The notes: a model not told the origin generated them from the sequence alone. Shown: positions 14,905 through 22,722, counted from the first letter of the stretch. The stretch: 64,000 bases of DNA from Eubacterium sp. (GCA_021769965.1 JAETRU010000007.1:41871-105870); one strand, 5' to 3'. Numbers and translations: made by a program.

Positions 14905-16681
14905 GTTTCTTCCCTCCGAGGAGTACCGGGATCAGATCCTCCCGACCTGCCTTTTTTAATGCTTTGATCACGGTATTTCTGTTTTCCGGTTTGTTGTAAT
15001 GGATCAGCGCCCGCTGCATCTTTTTCTCTTCCAGATCCTTCGCCACATAGACAGGTTCCATGGTGAACGGGTCCTTTTCGGTATAATACATGCAGGTAGC
15101 TAAAGTAGCCGGCGTCGGATAAAAATCCTGCACCTGATCCGGCACGAATCCGTACTCCTTCAGAAACAGCGCCAGTTCTACGGCGTCCTCCAGGGTGCTG
15201 CCCGGATGGGAGCTGATCAGATACGGGATCAGGTACTGTTTCAGTCCCAGCTCCCGGTTTATCTGGCGGTAACTCGCGGCAAAGTCCAGAAAGACCTGCT
15301 TTTCCGGCTTTCGCATGTAGTACAGCACTCTGTCAGAAATATGCTCCGGCGCCACTTTGAGTGTACCGCTGACGTGATACTTGCACAGTTCACGCAGAAA
15401 AGTCCTGTCTTTGTCAGCCATTACATAGTCATATCGGATACCTGAACGTATGAAAACTTTTTTCACGCCCGGCACACCGCGCACAGCACGCAGCACATCC
15501 AGATAATCCTGATGATCCACCTCCATGTTGCCGCAGGGATGAGGATAGAGACAGTCTTTGTTTTTGCAGACGCCGTTTTTCAGCTGCTGCCGGCAGGCAG
15601 GATGTCGGAAGTTCGCTGTAGGGCCTCCCACATCGTGTATATACCCTTTGAAATCAGCTTTTCTCGTCAGAGCCTCTGCTTCCCTTACCAGAGACTCCCT
15701 GCTCCGGCTGCGCACCTGTCTGCCCTGATGATAAGTCAGGGCACAGAAACTGCATCCTCCAAAACATCCCCGGCTGGACACCAGGCTGAATTTGATCTCA
15801 CGGAAAGCCGGAATGCCGCCTGCCTCCCGGTACATAGGATGCTCTTCGTTCTCATAGGGCAGCTCGTAGATATCGTCCAGTTCCAGCTGCGTCAGCGGCG
15901 GCTGCGGCGGGTTCACCACCACCCAGACGCTGTCCGTGTACCGCTCCATCAGCCTTTTGCCGTTGATATAGTCGTTGCTGCGGTAAGTGAGAGCAAAGCT
16001 TCTGCAATACGCGTCCTTTGACGCCGCGATGTCATCAAAATCCGGCAGCCGAACAGTCTCACCGTCATCATCAAAGGCTTCTGCCCGGCAGCAGGTCCCC
16101 CGGATCCAGGTGATCTGCTTCACGTCCAGCCCGGCGTCCAGCGCCTCGGCGATCTCGACGATGGCCCGCTCGCCCATGCCGTAAATCAAAAGGTCAGCCC
16201 GGCTGTCCAGCAGAATGGAACGCCTCACCTTATCGCTCCAGTAGTCGTAGTGTCCCAGACGCCGCAGACTGGCCTCGATGCCGCCGATGATCACAGGTAC
16301 GTCTTTATAGGCTTCCCGCGCCCGGTTGCAGTAGACGATGACAGCCCGGTCCGGCCTGCCGCCTGCCTTTCCGCCTGGCGCATATTCGTCGGTCCGCCGT
16401 TTTCGCTTAAATACGGAGTAGTTGTTGACCATGGAATCTACCGTGCCGCTGTTGATCAAAAAACCCAGCCTCGGTCTTTCAAACCGCCGAAAATCCTCAC
16501 AGCTGTGAAAATCCGGCCGCGCCAATATGGCCACCTTATAGCCCCGGCTCTCCAGAAGACGGCTGATGATCGCCGTGCCGAAGGAATGGTGGTCCACATA
16601 CGCATCGCCGGTAACCAGGACAAAATCCGCCTGATCCCAGCCCCGCTCCTGCATATCTTCTCTTGTAACGGGTAAAAACAT
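14834..16681 (-). CDS. YgiQ family radical SAM protein
   Basis: A 615-residue protein of the YgiQ (UPF0313) family. It has an N-terminal cobalamin-binding-like region (FVLVTGDAYVDHHSFGTAIISRLLESRGYKVAI). The radical SAM cluster motif CFGGCSFC (C-x3-C-x2-C) lies near residue 308, with an intact TIM-barrel part after it (VFIRSGIRYDYVM, LKVAPEHISDRVL). The C-terminal domain contains DQVQDFYPTPATLATCMYYTEKDP, diagnostic for the family, and a basic tail (KSRKKTVRKRKR). The reaction is not known. The 3' end overlaps the methyltransferase start by 71 bp, an unusually long overlap. Length is normal, so both frames look intact. Confidence 0.93.
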   Translation of the reverse strand: MFLPVTREDMQERGWDQADFVLVTGDAYVDHHSFGTAIISRLLESRGYKVAILARPDFHSCEDFRRFERPRLGFLINSGTVDSMVNNYSVFKRKRRTDEYAPGGKAGGRPDRAVIVYCNRAREAYKDVPVIIGGIEASLRRLGHYDYWSDKVRRSILLDSRADLLIYGMGERAIVEIAEALDAGLDVKQITWIRGTCCRAEAFDDDGETVRLPDFDDIAASKDAYCRSFALTYRSNDYINGKRLMERYTDSVWVVVNPPQPPLTQLELDDIYELPYENEEHPMYREAGGIPAFREIKFSLVSSRGCFGGCSFCALTYHQGRQVRSRSRESLVREAEALTRKADFKGYIHDVGGPTANFRHPACRQQLKNGVCKNKDCLYPHPCGNMEVDHQDYLDVLRAVRGVPGVKKVFIRSGIRYDYVMADKDRTFLRELCKYHVSGTLKVAPEHISDRVLYYMRKPEKQVFLDFAASYRQINRELGLKQYLIPYLISSHPGSTLEDAVELALFLKEYGFVPDQVQDFYPTPATLATCMYYTEKDPFTMEPVYVAKDLEEKKMQRALIHYNKPENRNTVIKALKKAGREDLIPVLLGGKKHEPDKRIYENQKSRKKTVRKRKR

Positions 16682-16696
16682 AAAATTCCCCTTATC

Positions 16697-16728
16697 TCAA
16701 AAGAAGGGGGCTTTCAGATCTGCCCCCT
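16697..16728 (-). terminator. Terminator of the BMP lipoprotein gene
   Basis: GGGGGC/GCCCCC stem with a 10-nt loop on the minus strand (16706-16727), followed by TTCTTTTG. It lies about 30 bp past the BMP stop and just before the YgiQ gene. Confidence 0.75.
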
Positions 16729-16757
16729 GCTATCTTCTGCATATTTTACTGTGACTG

Positions 16758-17843
16758 CTATTTTATTGTAACCTCAATGGAGGTCAGCCCCTGCTTCTCT
16801 ACCAGCTTTTCCACAGAGCCGGTCTTACTTCCGGCCAGCTTGACCTTTCCGTCCGCCAATTCACGCGTGACAGCCCGGTAATCCTCAGATGAAAAGACTT
16901 CAAACCGTCCCTGCTTCATCGGAATGGAAATACTGTCCTCCGCGACGCCCATCCGTACCGTCCTGCCGCCTTCAAAGGTGCCGCTGTAGAAGTCGCCCAG
17001 CTGTTGATAAATGACATTTCCGCATTCTTTGACCACCGCTGCCAGAATCCGTTTAGACGGGCTATTCACCCTTTCCCCGGCAAATACTGCTTTGTCTGCG
17101 ATATCTGCCTCTACGGCTACAGAATCAAAGATGCCGCTGCCGCAGGCAAAGATCAGTTCTGTATCCTGCCTGTACCAGTCCTCTGCCGCGCTCTGGACTT
17201 TGGCAGCGCTTTCATCCTCATCAAAATATTTGTAGCTGATGTCCACATTCCATCCTTTATCCTCTGCCGCCCGGTTGCAGCCCTGCAGGAAACCGTAGCC
17301 GTAACGCTTCATAGAAGCGCTTTTGTTCTCTGACATAAAGCCGAGGCTGCTGCAGCCTTCCATGACCGCGCTGTATCCTGCCAGAAAGCCTGCCTGCGTT
17401 TCATCAAAGGCCAGACAGAGGCAGTTTTTTCCAATCTCGATCTCTCCCTTTTCGCTTCGAGGCGAACCGTCCACATAGAAAAAGGTCAGATCCTCATATT
17501 TGCTCTGCGCCGTGTGAATGACCCTCTGAAAAGAGTCGCCGCAGCAGACGATGACCTTCGCGCCGGCCTGCGCCGCCATGTCGATCTGTTCCAGCCGTCC
17601 GTCATCGGAATCCTCTGCCGGTTCATAATACTTGAAGGTCTTTCCGTTGTCCTCCGCGAAGCGCCGCAGACCTTCCCACGTATCCTGCGTATCGCTTTTA
17701 TCATCGATAGAAACGTTTTCTGACTCTGTGATCATGGCGATCTCGTAATCCGGACTGCTCTGCAGTTCCTCTTTATCACCGCCGCAGCCTGCCGTGGACA
17801 CGGTCAGAAGCGCCGCAAGCAGCAAAATCATGACTTTTTTCAT
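16758..17843 (-). CDS. BMP family substrate-binding lipoprotein
   Basis: A 361-residue extracellular lipoprotein. The signal peptide MKKVMILLLAALLTVSTAGC ends in a lipobox with Cys20 as the lipidation site. The mature part has the BMP/PnrA fold: YEIAMITE...DTQDTWEGLRRFAED, a hinge with VIVCCGDSFQRVI, and FDETQAGFLAGYSAVMEGC, matching the family segment that follows strand 4. PnrA-type proteins bind purine nucleosides for an ABC importer. No permease or ATPase gene is adjacent, so either a distant transporter is used or this is a stand-alone sensor. It has a TATAAT (17873-17878) and TCAGGAGG ahead of the ATG. Confidence 0.88.
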   Translation of the reverse strand: MKKVMILLLAALLTVSTAGCGGDKEELQSSPDYEIAMITESENVSIDDKSDTQDTWEGLRRFAEDNGKTFKYYEPAEDSDDGRLEQIDMAAQAGAKVIVCCGDSFQRVIHTAQSKYEDLTFFYVDGSPRSEKGEIEIGKNCLCLAFDETQAGFLAGYSAVMEGCSSLGFMSENKSASMKRYGYGFLQGCNRAAEDKGWNVDISYKYFDEDESAAKVQSAAEDWYRQDTELIFACGSGIFDSVAVEADIADKAVFAGERVNSPSKRILAAVVKECGNVIYQQLGDFYSGTFEGGRTVRMGVAEDSISIPMKQGRFEVFSSEDYRAVTRELADGKVKLAGSKTGSVEKLVEKQGLTSIEVTIK

Positions 17844-17872
17844 AGGTTTTCCTCCTGATTGTCTCTACCCAT

Positions 17873-17878
17873 ATTATA
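17873..17878 (-). promoter_or_regulatory. -10 box of the BMP lipoprotein gene
   Basis: A perfect minus-strand TATAAT 30 bp before the start codon. The -35 (TTTTAA at 17 bp) is weak. Confidence 0.5.
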
Positions 17879-17895
17879 CGGTACTTTTCTGCTTT

Positions 17896-18540
17896 TTAAA
17901 AGAATTTTTTCTCACAGCCGTTCCTGTCCGCGAGAACCCGCACGATATTTTCTGTGATCCTCGCCGTCAGTCCCCAGATGATCCTGCTCTGAACATCGTA
18001 GATGGGTATCTCCCACTCTCCGACACGCCACGGATAGGTCTCGTCGATACCGATCTTATCAAAAGGAAAGTCGTCGCTGATTTCCGTATAGATCTTCTCC
18101 TTCTGGATCTGAGGCGGATGGTCTATGAAAGTTTCCAGAGGAACCAGAAAGATCTCGTCTACCTCCTCAGGCGCCAGCCTTGCCTGCTCATACGCCTCAA
18201 AGGAAATGATCCCCATATACGTATAGAGCGTATAGTTGGCATACCCGTAGAGAATATCCCCGGGACCGATCATCTCGACCTTTTCGGGAGGTATTCCTAT
18301 CTCCTCCATCGTCTCCCTCAGGGCGCACGCAGCCGGATCCTCCCCCGGCTCCACATGCCCGCCGGGAAAACAGATCTCCCCCGGCTGGGACTCCATCGCC
18401 TTTGCCCTTACCTCAAAGAGCAGATGAAGACGGCCGTCTTTTTCCACCACAGGCACCAGTACAGAGAAATACCGATGTCTTCCGATGGGCTCAGGTGTTC
18501 TGTCCCGATACACATCCCTGATATCATCCAGTGTTATCAT
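17896..18540 (-). CDS. Nudix hydrolase, CoA pyrophosphatase-like
   Basis: A 214-residue Nudix enzyme. The Nudix box [23 protein letters not shown] (about 61-83) is complete, with the catalytic REtxEE glutamates. It is preceded by PGEICFPGG, the segment that distinguishes CoA/ADP-ribose-type members of the NudL/YeaB class. These hydrolyse CoA or acyl-CoA to phosphopantetheine and 3',5'-ADP. The substrate is inferred from family, not proven. No membrane segments are seen. The gene ends 52 bp before the BMP start codon. Confidence 0.85.
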   Translation of the reverse strand: MITLDDIRDVYRDRTPEPIGRHRYFSVLVPVVEKDGRLHLLFEVRAKAMESQPGEICFPGGHVEPGEDPAACALRETMEEIGIPPEKVEMIGPGDILYGYANYTLYTYMGIISFEAYEQARLAPEEVDEIFLVPLETFIDHPPQIQKEKIYTEISDDFPFDKIGIDETYPWRVGEWEIPIYDVQSRIIWGLTARITENIVRVLADRNGCEKKFF

Positions 18541-18585
18541 AACATCTCCTTCGTTCTTCCAGTGCTGTTTCCGTATCTCCTTTGC

Positions 18586-18615
18586 AAAAAAAGAAGGGAC
18601 AGGATTCTGTCCCCC
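18586..18615 (-). terminator. Terminator of the small P-loop protein gene
   Basis: GGGACAG-AATC-CTGTCCC hairpin (18596-18613) followed on the minus strand by TTCTTTTTTT, 20 bp beyond the stop codon at 18636. Confidence 0.85.
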
Positions 18616-18635
18616 AGTTATTTCGATCGCTCAGG

Positions 18636-19058
18636 TTAGTTCAGCACTTCGTATTCTGAGAAGTCTACGCCGATCATCTCTTCCTTCTCCGCGCTGAGGC
18701 TGACAACGAAGTCCATGCCATAGTTCTTGGAAATCGTCTTCAGTCTGGTCAGGAACTCAGGAATATCACCCAGAGTGAAATCCGCGTGCTTCATGATGCT
18801 GTCGATATAGATCGTCTCAATATCATGGTCAGAACTGATGATGCCGTAAATAAATCCTATGTACTCGTCGCTGTTGGTGATATGCTCGTATTCTTCCATG
18901 CAGACGACTCTGATACGGTACTTCAAGTCATACATTAAGCGAGAATTCTTATTGATAAAGATGACGCTGCCGCTGCTCTTTTCGATCTCCGCGTTGGCCA
19001 GATCGATCATCTGTTTAGTCTTACCTGTTCCTTTATGTCCAATTAATAATTTTACCAT
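18636..19058 (-). CDS. Small P-loop NTPase of unknown role
   Basis: A 140-residue protein that is nearly all one P-loop fold. Walker A is GHKGTGKT at residues 7-14. A Walker B-like strand is IETIYIDSIM (about 80), and a later strand reads MDFVVSLSA. There is no helicase or AAA C-terminal domain. Proteins of this size and motif occur in Clostridia without an assigned function; I infer nucleotide binding only. It has a clear promoter (TTGAAT 19117-19122, 17 bp, TATAAT 19094-19099), a GGGAGG ribosome site and its own terminator. It is therefore a stand-alone, probably well expressed gene. Confidence 0.75.
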   Translation of the reverse strand: MVKLLIGHKGTGKTKQMIDLANAEIEKSSGSVIFINKNSRLMYDLKYRIRVVCMEEYEHITNSDEYIGFIYGIISSDHDIETIYIDSIMKHADFTLGDIPEFLTRLKTISKNYGMDFVVSLSAEKEEMIGVDFSEYEVLN

Positions 19059-19093
19059 TATTATTGTCCTCCCGTTCTTTTGTTATTACGAAT

Positions 19094-19122
19094 ATTATAC
19101 ACTACCCTTCGAGGACATTCAA
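19094..19122 (-). promoter_or_regulatory. Promoter of the small P-loop NTPase gene
   Basis: TTGAAT (19117-19122) and TATAAT (19094-19099), spacer 17 bp, on the minus strand, about 36 bp before the ATG. Confidence 0.75.
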
Positions 19123-19257
19123 TGGTTTTTTTGGATTCTTACATCAATATAAATTTTTTCCAGTCCCAGCGCAAAAAAAAAACAAACGGAGAGCATCAGA
19201 CCTGAAATTCTCCATCTCGTTAATATCTCGTTTAATCCAAAATCCCAATATCCATTT

Positions 19258-19569
19258 TTATAAGAATCCATTCACCCATTTATATATTACCACCGTGGCA
19301 GCGGCAAAGCTGATCAGCAGCAGGTTTTTCGATGCAGTGTCGGACTTCTCCGTTCTCCGCAGTACCGCAACAAAAAAGATTCCGCCGATCAGCGTCAACA
19401 AGCCGAGCAAAGTGTTCAGCTCTATTTCTGCCAGATCTGCCGCAGGAAGGAAAATGAATGCGATAACGCAATACGCCAAATTATAAAGCAAAAACAGTTC
19501 CAGTATCAGGCTGTTAGCCGGTCTTCCGGCCGCCGCGCCTGTCTGCTTCTCGTAATCTAAACCGTTCAT
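19258..19569 (-). CDS. Small membrane protein of unknown function
   Basis: A 103-residue protein with three hydrophobic segments: about 22-43 (LILELFLLYNLAYCVIAFIF), 52-70 (LNTLLGLLTLIGGIFFVAVL) and 83-98. A short polar N-terminus precedes them and RRTEKSDTASKN forms a loop between helices 2 and 3. GGGAG lies eight bases upstream of the ATG. Its size, topology and surroundings resemble the 94-residue membrane protein at 20750-21034, beyond the duplicated lipoprotein locus. No function can be given. Confidence 0.65.
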   Translation of the reverse strand: MNGLDYEKQTGAAAGRPANSLILELFLLYNLAYCVIAFIFLPAADLAEIELNTLLGLLTLIGGIFFVAVLRRTEKSDTASKNLLLISFAAATVVIYKWVNGFL

Positions 19570-19693
19570 ACTCTTCTCCCTTCACCCCAAAAGAATCTTT
19601 CTATGAACCTTATTCCACGTCGGTCTTGTACCTGATTAGACTATATCATATGTATGCCCCCGTATCAAGCGTTCCGCGTAAAATTAAGAATTT

Positions 19694-19789
19694 TTAAGAA
19701 ATAGCACGAATATCGCCTGGCAGCCTGACCGAAGTCCAGTCCGCAGCGCCCGCGCAGGATGCACATAATAGTTTTCTCATTATCCTCAT
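19694..19789 (-). pseudogene. Decayed copy of the neighbouring lipoprotein gene
   Basis: A 31-codon frame begins MRIMRK exactly like the intact gene at 20126-20572. It then skips most of the signal peptide and continues CAGAADWTSVRLPGD against CAGAADWTSVKLAGD in the intact copy before hitting TAA. The DNA match extends over the start region and the sequence just upstream (ATGAATTAAGTTTTT). An internal deletion removed the hydrophobic segment and the rest of the gene is lost. It is a remnant of a tandem duplication. Confidence 0.75.
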
Positions 19790-19807
19790 ATCAGGTCTTC
19801 ATCCATG

Positions 19808-20038
19808 AATTAAGTTTTTGTATGCTTGAAATAGCGTTTTGACCTAATTTTTCGTTCACTCAGCCTCAAAGTTTAAGTTTTTGCATGCTTAAAATGGCAT
19901 TTTGACCTAATTCTCTGCCTTTCAAGCCGCTGAATTTAAGTTTTTGTAAGTCTAAAATGGTACTTTGACTTAAATTTCTGCCTTTCAAGCCGCTGAATTT
20001 AAGTTTTTGCATGTCTAAAATGCCGTTTTGACTTAATT
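19808..20038 (-). repeat. Four tandem ~63-bp repeats upstream of the decayed lipoprotein copy
   Basis: Each unit has a ~42-bp core of the form AATTAAGTTTTTG-N~20-TTTTGACTTAATT, beginning near 19808, 19871, 19934 and 19997. A ~21-bp linker separates the cores; in three units it reads CTGCCTTTCAAGCCGCTGA or close to it. Core ends are inverted (AATTAAGT...ACTTAATT), and an AAAATGGCGTTTT mini-palindrome sits inside. Two further copies occur at the same place upstream of the intact gene (20597-20700). Confidence 0.85.
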
Positions 20039-20125
20039 CCCTCAACCTCTGCGCCCATCATCAAAGGGTGTCCGTCCCGAGGCCTCTGCGCCCTGCGGCG
20101 AAAAAGGCTGCGGCGTGTGAAGGGT

Positions 20126-20572
20126 TCACTCTGCCTTCTCCAAACCATCTACATTCTGCCAGTCAAGAGAAGGGATACCCATTTCCTCACAGGCTGTTTC
20201 AAAATCGGATTTTTCATATGGCCCTGTCGTTTTTCCTTCTTTGACATCTACAATATAGTAGTATCTTTTGAAAAGGTTACGCCATTCACTGATGCTGGCC
20301 GCAGGCTCCTTGCACTTTTCCAGAATATAGTCTTCGTTATAGGCGACTTCCGTGACGATTTTACCTCCTGTCGGAGTACCGACCGTCATATCATCTGTTT
20401 CCATGAGGCATAGCTGTATGCTTTCCGTGTTGCTCCGCACGACCGCATAATCCCCTGCCAGTTTGACCGAAGTCCAGTCCGCGGCGCCTGCGCAGGATAC
20501 ACATAAACATAAAACAAAAATGCTGACAGTCAGCAGACACAGCCTGCCGCATGGTTTTCTCATTATCCTCAT
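20126..20572 (-). CDS. Small secreted lipoprotein of unknown function
   Basis: A 148-residue protein with a strong signal peptide (RLCLLTVSIFVLCLCVSCAGA). Its lipobox-like VSC-A makes the Cys about residue 26 the likely lipidation site. The mature part (~120 residues) is mostly polar, with DWTSVKLAGDYAVVRSNTESIQLC, TPTGGKIVTEVAYNEDY and a repeat-free C-terminus ending DWQNVDGLEKAE. I do not recognise the domain. ATG 20572 sits directly on GGGAG. ATG 20563 (MRKPCGRLC) has a better distance and is the more likely start. Upstream are two ~62-bp repeat units. A decayed paralogue with four such units lies immediately downstream. Confidence 0.72.
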   Translation of the reverse strand: MRIMRKPCGRLCLLTVSIFVLCLCVSCAGAADWTSVKLAGDYAVVRSNTESIQLCLMETDDMTVGTPTGGKIVTEVAYNEDYILEKCKEPAASISEWRNLFKRYYYIVDVKEGKTTGPYEKSDFETACEEMGIPSLDWQNVDGLEKAE

Positions 20573-20596
20573 CTCCCTTCTGGACTCTTATCCATG

Positions 20597-20700
20597 AATT
20601 AAGTTTTTGTATGCCCAAAATGGCGTTTTGACTTAATGTTTTACTCTTCGAGTCGCGAATTTTAAGTTTTTTGAATCGAAAATGCCGGTTTGACTTAATC
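20597..20700 (-). repeat. Two tandem repeat units upstream of the lipoprotein gene
   Basis: Cores at 20597-20638 and 20659-20700 match the four-copy array at 19808-20038 (AATTAAGTTTTTGTATG...GCGTTTTGACTTAAT). Both arrays are flanked on the gene side by ATCCATG and on the far side by CATCATCAAA. The arrangement shows that gene plus repeat region was duplicated as a unit and that copy number then diverged. Confidence 0.85.
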
Positions 20701-20749
20701 GTCTCAAGCGCTGCCCCATCATCAAAAGGTATCCGTTGCATTTAGCACA

Positions 20750-21034
20750 CTACAAAAGCAACAGCAGTGCAACCGCCCATCGAAATACCACAATTCCTGC
20801 CAGTCCATAGGATAACACCAGTAATACTTTCCCCTTTTCACCGACTTTCTGTCTCTTTACCACAAACAGCAAAAATATGCTAATAAGCAGCGGAATGCCT
20901 ACGACCAGGCAGTTTTCCAAAACTTCTGATTTGAACGTAATACTATGAAACATCGCGCTCAGAATTAAAACAACATTCACGGCAATAGTTATTACAGTTA
21001 TAATTTTTTCACGACCTATTCTTTCTTTAATCAT
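20750..21034 (-). CDS. Small membrane protein of unknown function
   Basis: A 94-residue protein with three hydrophobic helices (about 11-29, 43-60 and 70-92) and a basic N-terminus (MIKERIGREK). A KRQKVGEKGK loop between helices 2 and 3 suggests a cytoplasmic loop. AAGGAGGGAGAAA precedes the ATG. Layout and size are similar to the protein at 19258-19569, which lies on the other side of the duplicated lipoprotein locus. No function is suggested. Confidence 0.65.
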   Translation of the reverse strand: MIKERIGREKIITVITIAVNVVLILSAMFHSITFKSEVLENCLVVGIPLLISIFLLFVVKRQKVGEKGKVLLVLSYGLAGIVVFRWAVALLLLL

Positions 21035-21060
21035 TTTCTCCCTCCTTCATGTCTTTTATT

Positions 21061-21104
21061 TTTAAAAACGAATAGAAGCTATGCTCAGCTCCTATTCGTT
21101 TTTA
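21061..21104 (-). terminator. Bidirectional terminator after the 131-residue secreted protein gene
   Basis: AAAAACGAATAG (21064-21075) pairs with CTATTCGTTTTTA (21092-21104) around AAGCT..AGCT. Both orientations end in a T-run. Confidence 0.88.
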
Positions 21105-21114
21105 TCCATAAGAG

Positions 21115-21510
21115 TTACATTTTTACATAGTTTGAATCTATTATCCAATTGCTTGAAGTACCTGTCGTGCTCGTTCTGTAGTATCCTGTCCAAGTATAAG
21201 TATACGTATCGAATTTATGTTGACGTTTTCCAGAGCCATCTCTATACACATAATAGGTTGCCACTTTTTTATAGGTCCCCGTTACCATTTTTTTCTTATC
21301 CGAACTATAAAAAGTAAATGGCTCTTTTTCTTTCTCCACGACGTCCTCTCTATACCATCTGCTGCTATATGGCTCAATACTACTTTCGCCATTTGCCGCT
21401 TTCTCATTAACAGGTTGACTCTCTATTAATGCTGAATTTGCGGCAAACACAGACGTGCTCATCCCAAGTACCATGGCCAGTACCAGCAAAATACTTATAA
21501 ATCTCTTCAT
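21115..21510 (-). CDS. Secreted protein of unknown function (131 residues)
   Basis: The chosen start (ATG 21510, MKRFISILLV, after GGAGAAAGGGTAACAAA) gives a classic signal peptide with cleavage after SVFA. The mature ~107 residues are rich in Tyr, Thr, Ser and Lys: FYSSDKKKMVTGTYKKVATYYVYRDGSGKRQHKFDTYTYTWTGYYRTS. This alternating pattern suggests an all-beta extracellular domain. A longer in-frame reading begins at 21660 but adds ~50 basic residues ahead of a good signal peptide and is unlikely to be the main product. It is the last gene of a cluster with the 266-residue secreted protein and the LytTR two-component system, so I infer that they are co-regulated. Confidence 0.72.
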   Translation of the reverse strand: MKRFISILLVLAMVLGMSTSVFAANSALIESQPVNEKAANGESSIEPYSSRWYREDVVEKEKEPFTFYSSDKKKMVTGTYKKVATYYVYRDGSGKRQHKFDTYTYTWTGYYRTSTTGTSSNWIIDSNYVKM

Positions 21511-21643
21511 TTTGTTACCCTTTCTCCACTTTTGTGGCTTGACTTTTGCTGCTCTATGCCCCATAATAGTCGTAAGAGTTTTTCTAAATAGATATATTGC
21601 GTTCCCATGCATGATCTTATTTCCGAAAAGCTCTTTCTTTTGT

Positions 21644-21724
21644 TTATCCATAAGCAACAAGTCTCTTGTTTGTTTTTTCCTTTATATCCCCTGAGCTAAT
21701 CCCAATACCCTCTGATTCTGCCAC
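21644..21724 (-). CDS. Possible 26-residue peptide next to the two-component system
   Basis: A GTG start ten bases after a perfect GGAGG (AAAGGAGGACAGACCGAT) opens a 26-codon frame beginning MAESEGIGISSGDIKEK and ending RLVAYG. Its stop overlaps an ATG (TATGGATAA) that leads into the long in-frame extension of the 131-residue secreted protein, so coupling is possible. The same ribosome site could instead serve an overlapping 13-codon ATG frame starting MWQNQR. There is no signal sequence. The strong ribosome site beside an Agr-like histidine kinase is the reason to list it. Confidence 0.3.
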   Translation of the reverse strand: MAESEGIGISSGDIKEKTNKRLVAYG

Positions 21725-21791
21725 ATCGGTCTGTCCTCCTTTCGCTGGATTATCTATTTCAAGCCCAGGCTTAAAATCTCATTTATCAGTT

Positions 21792-22589
21792 CTAGGATAC
21801 CTTCGTCAGATTCCATGAATGTCTGACTTTGATTTTCTTCGCAGTCTTGTTGATAGCTACGTAGCCAACAGATGTATTAAGATTGTATTTTGCATTATTT
21901 GTCGTACCATTAGATGATTTCCAAGTAAAGCTATATGTACAATCAATATTTACGTCAGAAGTACCAACTGTCTTCGCATATCTATCTGATATTTGCGGTG
22001 TGGATTTACTATATGTACCTCCTTTTTTGGGCCAATCCACATCAGCTTCACCTTTTTTTGCCTCAATTCCATCTGCCGATAATAAATACCGATGAATCAA
22101 ACTCATACTTGCTGTCACACTGCTGATTGTGACAGAAGCCTTTGCTGTAAAGTAACGGTTTCCGTATTCTTTCCATTCATCTGGCTGCGTTGTCGTTGCC
22201 ATCGGTGATACAGCCGGCATGCTTCCTAAAGTATTCTCAGCTGCATCTCTCAGTTCTACCGTCAGAATACAGCCATCACCCAGATCATAAGATTGAATAT
22301 CATAGCCAGACCCATCAGGAAGGACCTTCATATCAGCATAATTCTCCCGTTCATCCAAAACCGCAACTGCTTCATCCAGCTTTTCCATCAGGAGTTCATT
22401 GACAACTGCGTCGTCAGTACGCTCTATAATCTGTGCCTGTTCCGCCTCTGTTAAATCTCCGGACAGCACCGCTTTTAACTGTTCCACATCTTGAATGTCA
22501 TTCTGCTCGGACGCCGCAAAAGTTCCTGCTGACATCATACTCATTGCAAGTGATAAAGTCAATATCACACTGAATAGTTTCTTCTTCAT
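21792..22589 (-). CDS. Secreted protein of unknown function, predicted target of the LytTR system
   Basis: A 265-residue exported protein. The signal peptide MKKKLFSVILTLSLAMSMMSAGTFA is cleaved before ASEQ. The N-terminal half is acidic and helical (DVEQLKAVLSGDLTEAEQAQIIERTDDAVVNELLMEKL), resembling a propeptide. The C-terminal half is beta-rich (YFTAKASVTISSVTASMSLIHRYLL ... VDWPKKGGTYSKSTPQISDRYAKTVG ... TYSFTWKSSN), as in small clostridial exoproteins. Start ATG 22589 has GGAGGAAGAA directly upstream. Its promoter and direct-repeat operator at 22638-22706 match those in front of the response-regulator gene. Possible roles are an autoinducer-controlled exoprotein or a bacteriocin-like factor; neither is shown. 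Confidence 0.75.
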   Translation of the reverse strand: MKKKLFSVILTLSLAMSMMSAGTFAASEQNDIQDVEQLKAVLSGDLTEAEQAQIIERTDDAVVNELLMEKLDEAVAVLDERENYADMKVLPDGSGYDIQSYDLGDGCILTVELRDAAENTLGSMPAVSPMATTTQPDEWKEYGNRYFTAKASVTISSVTASMSLIHRYLLSADGIEAKKGEADVDWPKKGGTYSKSTPQISDRYAKTVGTSDVNIDCTYSFTWKSSNGTTNNAKYNLNTSVGYVAINKTAKKIKVRHSWNLTKVS

Positions 22590-22637
22590 TTCTTCCTCCA
22601 TAATAGTCCTTTAATTTAGTATTTTCTAACTATTTAT

Positions 22638-22706
22638 ACCTTATCACGATTCTCTTCACCTTGCAACAGCAAAGAAATATTCGGTCATTTTTTTCAATAT
22701 TCGGTC
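22638..22706 (-). promoter_or_regulatory. LytTR-type operator and promoter of the secreted-protein gene
   Basis: Two perfect direct repeats AATATTCGGTC (22676-22686 and 22696-22706, 20-bp period; GACCGAATATT on the transcribed strand) lie 9 bp upstream of TTGCAA (22661-22666). A 17-bp spacer leads to TAAGGT (22638-22643). The same elements with the same spacings stand ahead of the response-regulator gene. Confidence 0.75.
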
Positions 22707-22722
22707 GAAATCTGTTATTGCC

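Noticed and set aside
19808..20700. CRISPR array
   Set aside because: The intervals between repeats are themselves similar rather than unique, the period is about 63 bp with a 42-bp core, and no cas gene is in the window.
21511..21660. 50-residue N-terminal extension of the 131-residue secreted protein
   Set aside because: It would bury a good signal peptide behind a basic stretch; ATG 21510 with a ribosome site gives a normal exported protein.
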